NCBI GenBank assembly: GCA_028751875.1
Contig: CM054145.1
Location: 50,099,128-50,163,127, forward strand
Origin: Rapana venosa
Lineage: Eukaryota; Mollusca; Gastropoda; Neogastropoda; Muricidae
Direction of reading: 5' to 3'
DNA: 64,000 bases
The notes below the pieces were generated by a model, which worked only from the letters and a program-made list of their open reading frames with translations, did not search any database and was not told the origin of the DNA. This document shows, piece by piece, positions 58,566-64,000 of this stretch; the stretch's first letter is position 1, and every line of letters starts with the position of its first letter. The position numbers and the translations under genes were made by a program.

Positions 58566-59097
58566 AGTTGTGTTTATTTATGGCCTTGCTCTGCCAACAG
58601 GGACAATTTCGCAGCCGAAAAAAAGTTAGTCTGCATGCATACATGTTCATTGTTTTCTTTATGTTCATTATTTATTTAATATTAATTAATGTCTGCTTTT
58701 TTAGAGAGAGAGTTAGAAATGTCTGTTTTTTTGTGATCGTGTTTCTGCCTGCACCTCTCCTGTTTATCTTCATGTCTGTTTGAACTGCTGTCACATCAAC
58801 CAGTATGAAAGAAAGTACATGGAGTTTGGAATCTAAAAGAAAGCTCGTTTAAAGCTCATTTTAAAGAGTGCTTCGCTTGTCTTTTTTGGACAGTTCACTG
58901 TACAAGAGGATGTGTGAAAGACACAAGGGTAATTTACGGATGAACACGGTTATAGCGCAAGTGGCACTAGCTGCCTTTCCTTTTGCCCCGTTTATTTATA
59001 TCCATGCCCCGCCAGTTGCAGGTCATAAACTTTGACTGGGGAACTAAACAGAGGCAATGAGAAGCAGTGTGTAGAGTACCAGTCCACTATGTGTGTA

Positions 59098-59138
<41 letters not shown>

Positions 59139-59520
59139 GTCTGTGGTGTGTCTGTTTGTGTGTGATAAGTGTGTGCTCAAGCAAGTGTTGACTGCTGTAT
59201 TCATTTGTTCTTCAGATTAACATCTTTTGACATGTAGGGATATCTGATCAGTTTTGTTTGTGTCTTGTGTGTGTTGGGAAGGGTATACAATACATTTTTA
59301 ATTGACGTCATATATATGCTTATGTTTGTCTGATCACAGGGTTGGTGCATCACAACAGGTGAAAACTGCGCAGATGGACAGACACAACAGAGGTCTTGAT
59401 GAATGAGATTTTTGCCATCAGGTTAGTGCTTTCTGTGAAGGTGTTTTTATTTATTTGATGTGTGCTTACTTCTTTGTAAAACGGAGTTGTTATCATACAT
59501 TGATGAACTTCGTTTTCCTC
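58566..59520. other. Anonymous sequence with a TG tract
   Basis: (TG)n at 59099-59134. At 59340-59406 an acceptor-like TTTGTCTGATCACAG precedes VGASQQVKTAQMDRHNRGLD and a stop; a weak exon candidate. Confidence 0.4.
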
Positions 59521-59527
59521 ATTGCTC

Positions 59528-59625
59528 AACTTTAGAGCTCCGAGGTTCACCTGTGGTGAGATTTTGCGTATGCAACTTTTTTCCTGCCATGAAGGTAGCT
59601 GCATTGTGACTTGGGGAATGATAAG
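59528..59625 (+). repeat. Repeat-7 core
   Basis: TTAGAGCTCCGAGGTTCACC, GTGGTGAGATTTTGCGTATG, AGGTAGCTGCATTGTGACTT. Third copy of the family. Confidence 0.65.
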
Positions 59626-59791
59626 CTATATAAAACGGAGTTATTATTACAGATTGATAAACTTTAAAAAAGCAGACTGATAACCAACACAGAAGAGGGC
59701 TGTGTAATCATTGGCAACTGCATTGAATAGCATCTTGCTCGGCTGCATAAAGGGAGGGAACTTTAGGACTTTTCAGCTTTCAGCCTAAAAA

Positions 59792-61468
59792 TTATGAATG
59801 TCTCCTGTTTCTTTATCTGTCTAGTCAGAACTATCCACACAATTTTATTCATTTATTTATTTTATTTTGTAACTCATCATCATTTCTGAAATATCCGTCT
59901 GTCACCTTACCTGCAGACGCACAAATGTCTACATTTATTTGTGGCAGTCATTCGGGTTGCCATATTTTGTCAGTGGATATTCTAAAGAGTCAAAGACGCC
60001 CAATATATTTGTTGATAAAGACAATGCGGTCAAGTTTTTTCTGAGTGCTTTTCTGAAAGTCAACACAAGGTGAACAGTTATTTCTTCTGAATTTTCCACA
60101 GCTGTTCATTACACTAGAGTGTATGCAAAGTATGATTTTCTGACATCGTCAAGAGAAAATATAGCAGCAGGTATGTATGATTTATTGGACTTTCCTTGAT
60201 TTGGAAGTCTCAAGAAGCAGTTTTACAGCTCTACTGTCTACACTTTGAAGTTTAAGATACACAAGCAGAGAACAAAATACTTTGACATTAAATTGGTCCC
60301 AGTAGAACAAAGGAAGTATCTAAAGGTAAAAGTGTTAGGAATCCTGACTCCAAGGGAAGTACCTGGAACTTTATAAAAAAATCAAACTTTTTGTTGCTTT
60401 GGTCATAGTGTCATTGATACCTTTTCTATTCTCATCTTGAAGTAAATATGATACACACACACAAAATCTTAATTTTGATGTAAAATCTTTTTTGAAAATA
60501 ATTTATCATTTGAATTTTTAGGAAGAATTGTGATACCTGAAAATGGTGTAATCTTCTTCCAAAGAGAATTTTGGTAGGGTTTGGGGTTTAAAAAAAAATT
60601 GGGGGGAGTGGGGGGTGATTTTTACTGTTCATTTTTAAGTGAGCAAAATGCCAGTATATTTAATTTCTAACCAAAACATGATAAAGTTTTTTTGCTCCTA
60701 GAAAGACTGTTGGTATTTTTTTTTAAAATGGGGATTTTTGACTGTTAACCCTCTTGTCCCCGATCCGGCCGCAGCCGACAGTAACGGAGGCTGCCGCTAG
60801 ATTCCAATACGACCGCAGCCGACAGTTGGTGCTGCCCACGTGGGCAGTACTTTTCCATCACACACAGATCTCGTGGTTTTCACACTATGTGCCTGAAAAT
60901 TGGTGGGGTGATGCAGGGAGGGTGTCAGAGGATGCCAGTGATAAATTTAGACCACTAACATGCGTGTAGTGGGGAGGGAAGGAAGAAATAACAGCCAGCG
61001 ACCGGAACGCTTTTCATTGGTGCAGCGTGGCAAAAAAAAAAAGGTGTTTTCTTTAGTAGCAGACGATTCATCTGATTAGCGAGACGATAAATTGAATGTT
61101 ATTGTCTTGGAAGTAGAAACATTTGAACGAGAATTGTTAAGTGAGTCTGATATTAAACGATTAGGAGGAAGAGGAGGAAGGAAATGCTGCAGTTAGGGAG
61201 AAGAGTGAGCCAGAAAATAACGTGCTACACGGCACATTCCTGACCTGTGCTACACACACTGACTGTGGAGAAATTTAACCTCCCGGCTGGTCGCGGCATA
61301 GACGCCTGAAAACGATGCCTTTTGACTGTTTTCTCATTATTACCACACTTTTGCTTTGAAACTGCAATGGCAGAAACGAACAGATATGCTGATAATGAAA
61401 AAAGCAAGAAGGAAAATAAAATAGGTCTCCAGTCTGCCAAGGTTCGACAAATCAAAGCGCTCATTCAA
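59792..61468 (+). repeat. 1677-bp tandem repeat, unit 1
   Basis: Unit 1 of an array with an exact 1677-bp spacing (landmark TTATGAATGT at 59792, 61469 and 63146). It contains conserved short frames: CRRTNVYIYLWQSFGLPYFV... (about 59926-60072), VHYTRVYAKYDFLTSS (about 60102-60150) with an acceptor-like TTTTCCACAG before it, and QRTKYFDIKLVPVEQRKYLK (about 60267-60326). It is the most diverged unit. Homology starts abruptly at 59792. Confidence 0.93.
60754..60969 (+). other. Repeated 71-codon frame next to a TTAA-CCCT end
   Basis: An open frame of 71 codons, repeated at 62431-62646 with one residue changed. It starts 6 bases after TTAACCCTCTTGTCCCCG, a motif resembling the terminus of piggyBac-type transposons, and overlaps two CCGCAGCCGACAGT repeats and the 16-bp palindrome CTGCCCACGTGGGCAG. 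More likely terminal, non-coding transposon sequence than a gene. Confidence 0.3.
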
Positions 61469-63145
61469 TTATGAATGTTTCCTGTCTTTTTATCTGTCTA
61501 GTCGGAACTATCCACGCAATTTTATTGATTTATTTTTTAATTTTTTAACTCATCATCATTTCTGAAATGTCCGTCTGTCACCTTATCTGCAGACGCACAA
61601 ATGTCTACATTTATTTGTGGCAGTCATTCGGGTTGCCATATTTTGTCAGTGGATATTCTAAAGAGTCAAAGACGCCCAATATATTTGTTGATAAAGACAA
61701 TGCGGTCAAGTTTTTTCTGAGTGCTTTTCTGAAAGTCAACACAAGATGAACGTTTATTTCTTCTGAATTTTCCACAGCTGTTCATTACACTAGAGTATAT
61801 GCAAAGTATGATTTTCTGACATCGTCAAGAGAAAATATAGCAGCAGGTATGTATGATTTATTGGACTTTCCTTGATTTGGAAGTCTCAAGAAGCAGTTTT
61901 ACAGCTCTACTGTCTACACTTTGAAGTTTAAGATACACAAGCAGAGAACAAAATACTCTGACATTAAATTGGTCCCAGTAGAACAAAGGAAGTATCTAAA
62001 GGTAAAAGTGTTAGGAATCCTGACTCCAGTGGGAGTACCTGGAACTTTATAAAAAAATCAAACTTTTTGTTGCTTTGGTCATAGTGTCATTGATACCTTT
62101 TCTATTCTCATCTTGAAGTAAATATGATACACACACACAAAATCTTAATTTTGATGTAAAATCTTTTTTGAAAATAATTTATCATTTGAATTTTTAGGAA
62201 GAATTGTGATACCTGAAAATGGTGTAATCTTCTTCCAAAGAGAATTTTGGTAGGGTTTGGGGTTTAAAAAAAAATTGGGGGGAGTGGGGGGGTGATTTTT
62301 ACTGTTCATTTTTAAGTGAGCAAAATGCCAGTATATTTAATTTCTAACCAAAACATGATAAAGTTTTTTTGCTCCTAGAAAGACTGTTGGTATTTTTTTT
62401 TAAAATGGGGATTTTTGACTGTTAACCCTCTTGTCCCCGATCCGGCCGCAGCCGACAGTAACGGAGGCTGCTGCTAGATTCCAATACGACCGCAGCCGAC
62501 AGTTGGTGCTGTCCACGTGGGCAGTACTTTTCCATCACACACAGATCTCGTGGTTTTCACACTATGTGCCTGAAAATTGGTGGGGTGATGCAGGGAGGGT
62601 GTCAGAGGATGCCAGTGATAAATTTAGACCACTAACATGCGTGTAGTGGGGAGGGAAGGAAGAAATAACAGCCAGCGACCGGAACGCTTTTCATTGGTGC
62701 AGCGTGGCAAAAAAAAAAAGGTGTTTTCTTTAGTAGCAGACGATTCATCTGATTAGCGAGACGATAAATTGAATGTTATTGTCTTGGAAGTAGAAACATT
62801 TGAACGAGAATTGTTAAGTGAGTCTGATATTAAACGATTAGGAGGAAGAGGAGGAAGGAAATGCTGCAGTTAGGGAGAAGAGTGAGCCAGAAAATAACGT
62901 GCTACACGGCACATTCCTGACCTGTGCTACACACACTGACTGTGGAGAAATTTAACCTCCCGGCTGGTCGCGGCATAGACGCCTGAAAACGATGCCTTTT
63001 GACTGTTTTCTCATTATTACCACACTTTTGCTTTGAAACTGCAATGGCAGAAACGAACAGATATGCTGATAATGAAAAAAGCAAGAAGGAAAATAAAATA
63101 GGTCTCCAGTCTGCCAAGGTTCGACAAATCAAAGCGCTCATTCAA
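61469..63145 (+). repeat. 1677-bp tandem repeat, unit 2
   Basis: Nearly identical to unit 3 and slightly different from unit 1. It reads ACACAAGATGAAC where unit 1 has ACACAAGGTGAAC, so a possible splice donor of unit 1 is absent. Confidence 0.95.
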
Positions 63146-64000
63146 TTATGAATGTTTCCTGTCTTTTTATCTGTCTAGTCGGAACTATCCACGCAATTTT
63201 ATTGATTTATTTTTTAATTTTTTAACTCATCATCATTTCTGAAATGTCCGTCTGTCACCTTATCTGCAGACGCACAAATGTCTACATTTATTTGTGGCAG
63301 TCATTCGGGTTGCCATATTTTGTCAGTGGATATTCTAAAGAGTCAAAGACGCCCAATATATTTGTTGATAAAGACAATGCGGTCAAGTTTTTTCTGAGTG
63401 CTTTTCTGAAAGTCAACACAAGATGAACGTTTATTTCTTCTGAATTTTCCACAGCTGTTCATTACACTAGAGTATATGCAAAGTATGATTTTCTGACATC
63501 GTCAAGAGAAAATATAGCAGCAGGTATGTATGATTTATTGGACTTTCCTTGATTTGGAAGTCTCAAGAAGCAGTTTTACAGCTCTACTGTCTACACTTTG
63601 AAGTTTAAGATACACAAGCAGAGAACAAAATACTCTGACATTAAATTGGTCCCAGTAGAACAAAGGAAGTATCTAAAGGTAAAAGTGTTAGGAATCCTGA
63701 CTCCAGTGGGAGTACCTGGAACTTTATAAAAAAATCAAACTTTTTGTTGCTTTGGTCATAGTGTCATTGATACCTTTTCTATTCTCATCTTGAAGTAAAT
63801 ATGATACACACACACAAAATCTTAATTTTGATGTAAAATCTTTTTTGAAAATAATTTATCATTTGAATTTTTAGGAAGAATTGTGATACCTGAAAATGGT
63901 GTAATCTTCTCCCAAAGGGAATTTTGGTAGGGTTTTGGGGTTTAACCCTCTTGTCCTCGATCCGGCCGCAGCCGATAGTAACGGAGGCTGCCGCTAGATT
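63146..64000 (+). repeat. 1677-bp tandem repeat, unit 3 (partial)
   Basis: Runs off the window. It lacks 158 bp present in units 1 and 2, the deletion joining two TTAA sites (in unit 2 these are 62264-62267 and 62422-62425; here one TTAA at 63942-63945). Confidence 0.93.

Noticed and set aside
61225..61464. Minus-strand 79-codon frame repeated identically at 62902-63141
   Set aside because: Identity follows from the recent tandem duplication, not from selection; no domain and no splice context.

Overview
The window is 64 kb of repeat-dominated animal genome with no identifiable complete host gene. There are no operons or bacterial signals. The non-LTR retrotransposons, the tRNA-headed SINEs and the very dense CA, GA and poly-C tracts suggest an invertebrate, most likely a mollusc. 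That assignment is inference. There is one 500-N scaffold gap (4729-5228). Family names used here (LINE-A to LINE-D, SINE-1 to SINE-6, repeat-7) are local labels.

Layout. 1-4728 is a copy of 18150-27041 without the LTR element: a LINE-B reverse-transcriptase fragment, a ~1.6 kb unit with inverted GGGCC/TATTGC motifs at its ends, a SINE, a LINE-B tail and the 5' part of a LINE-A. 7028-10298 is a stack of nested LINEs: a LINE-A copy interrupted by a LINE-B tail (9-bp target duplication) and by a second LINE-A (5-bp duplication). 10299-12710 is a decayed LINE-C. 12.7-17.4 kb is mostly microsatellite and anonymous sequence. 17476-29150 is the second copy of the composite repeat, now carrying a young minus-strand LTR element (20833-24851) with a lysine-tRNA primer site and a broken gag but no pol. 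29150-30780 is a minus-strand LINE-C. 30.8-35.4 kb is sparse, with LINE-C 3' ends and CT/GT tracts.

35424-37797 is a large inverted repeat around a SINE. 37797-48300 holds LINE-A, LINE-B and several SINE copies among poly-C and CA tracts. One SINE family there has a fused tRNA/5S rRNA head. 49.1-59.4 kb has a CA-loop foldback, a pair of ~1.2 kb duplicates, SINEs and a few weak splice-flanked exon candidates. 59792-64000 is a 1677-bp tandem repeat, two and a half units, running off the window.

How the parts relate. The autonomous machinery once present is LINE reverse transcriptase and endonuclease, but every copy seen here is truncated or frameshifted. The SINEs depend on such machinery, and one copy ends in a LINE-A-like tail. 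The most informative results are the filled and empty copies of the LTR site on either side of an assembly gap (possibly two haplotypes joined in tandem), the tRNA-5S chimeric SINE, the pol-less LTR element and the 1677-bp array.
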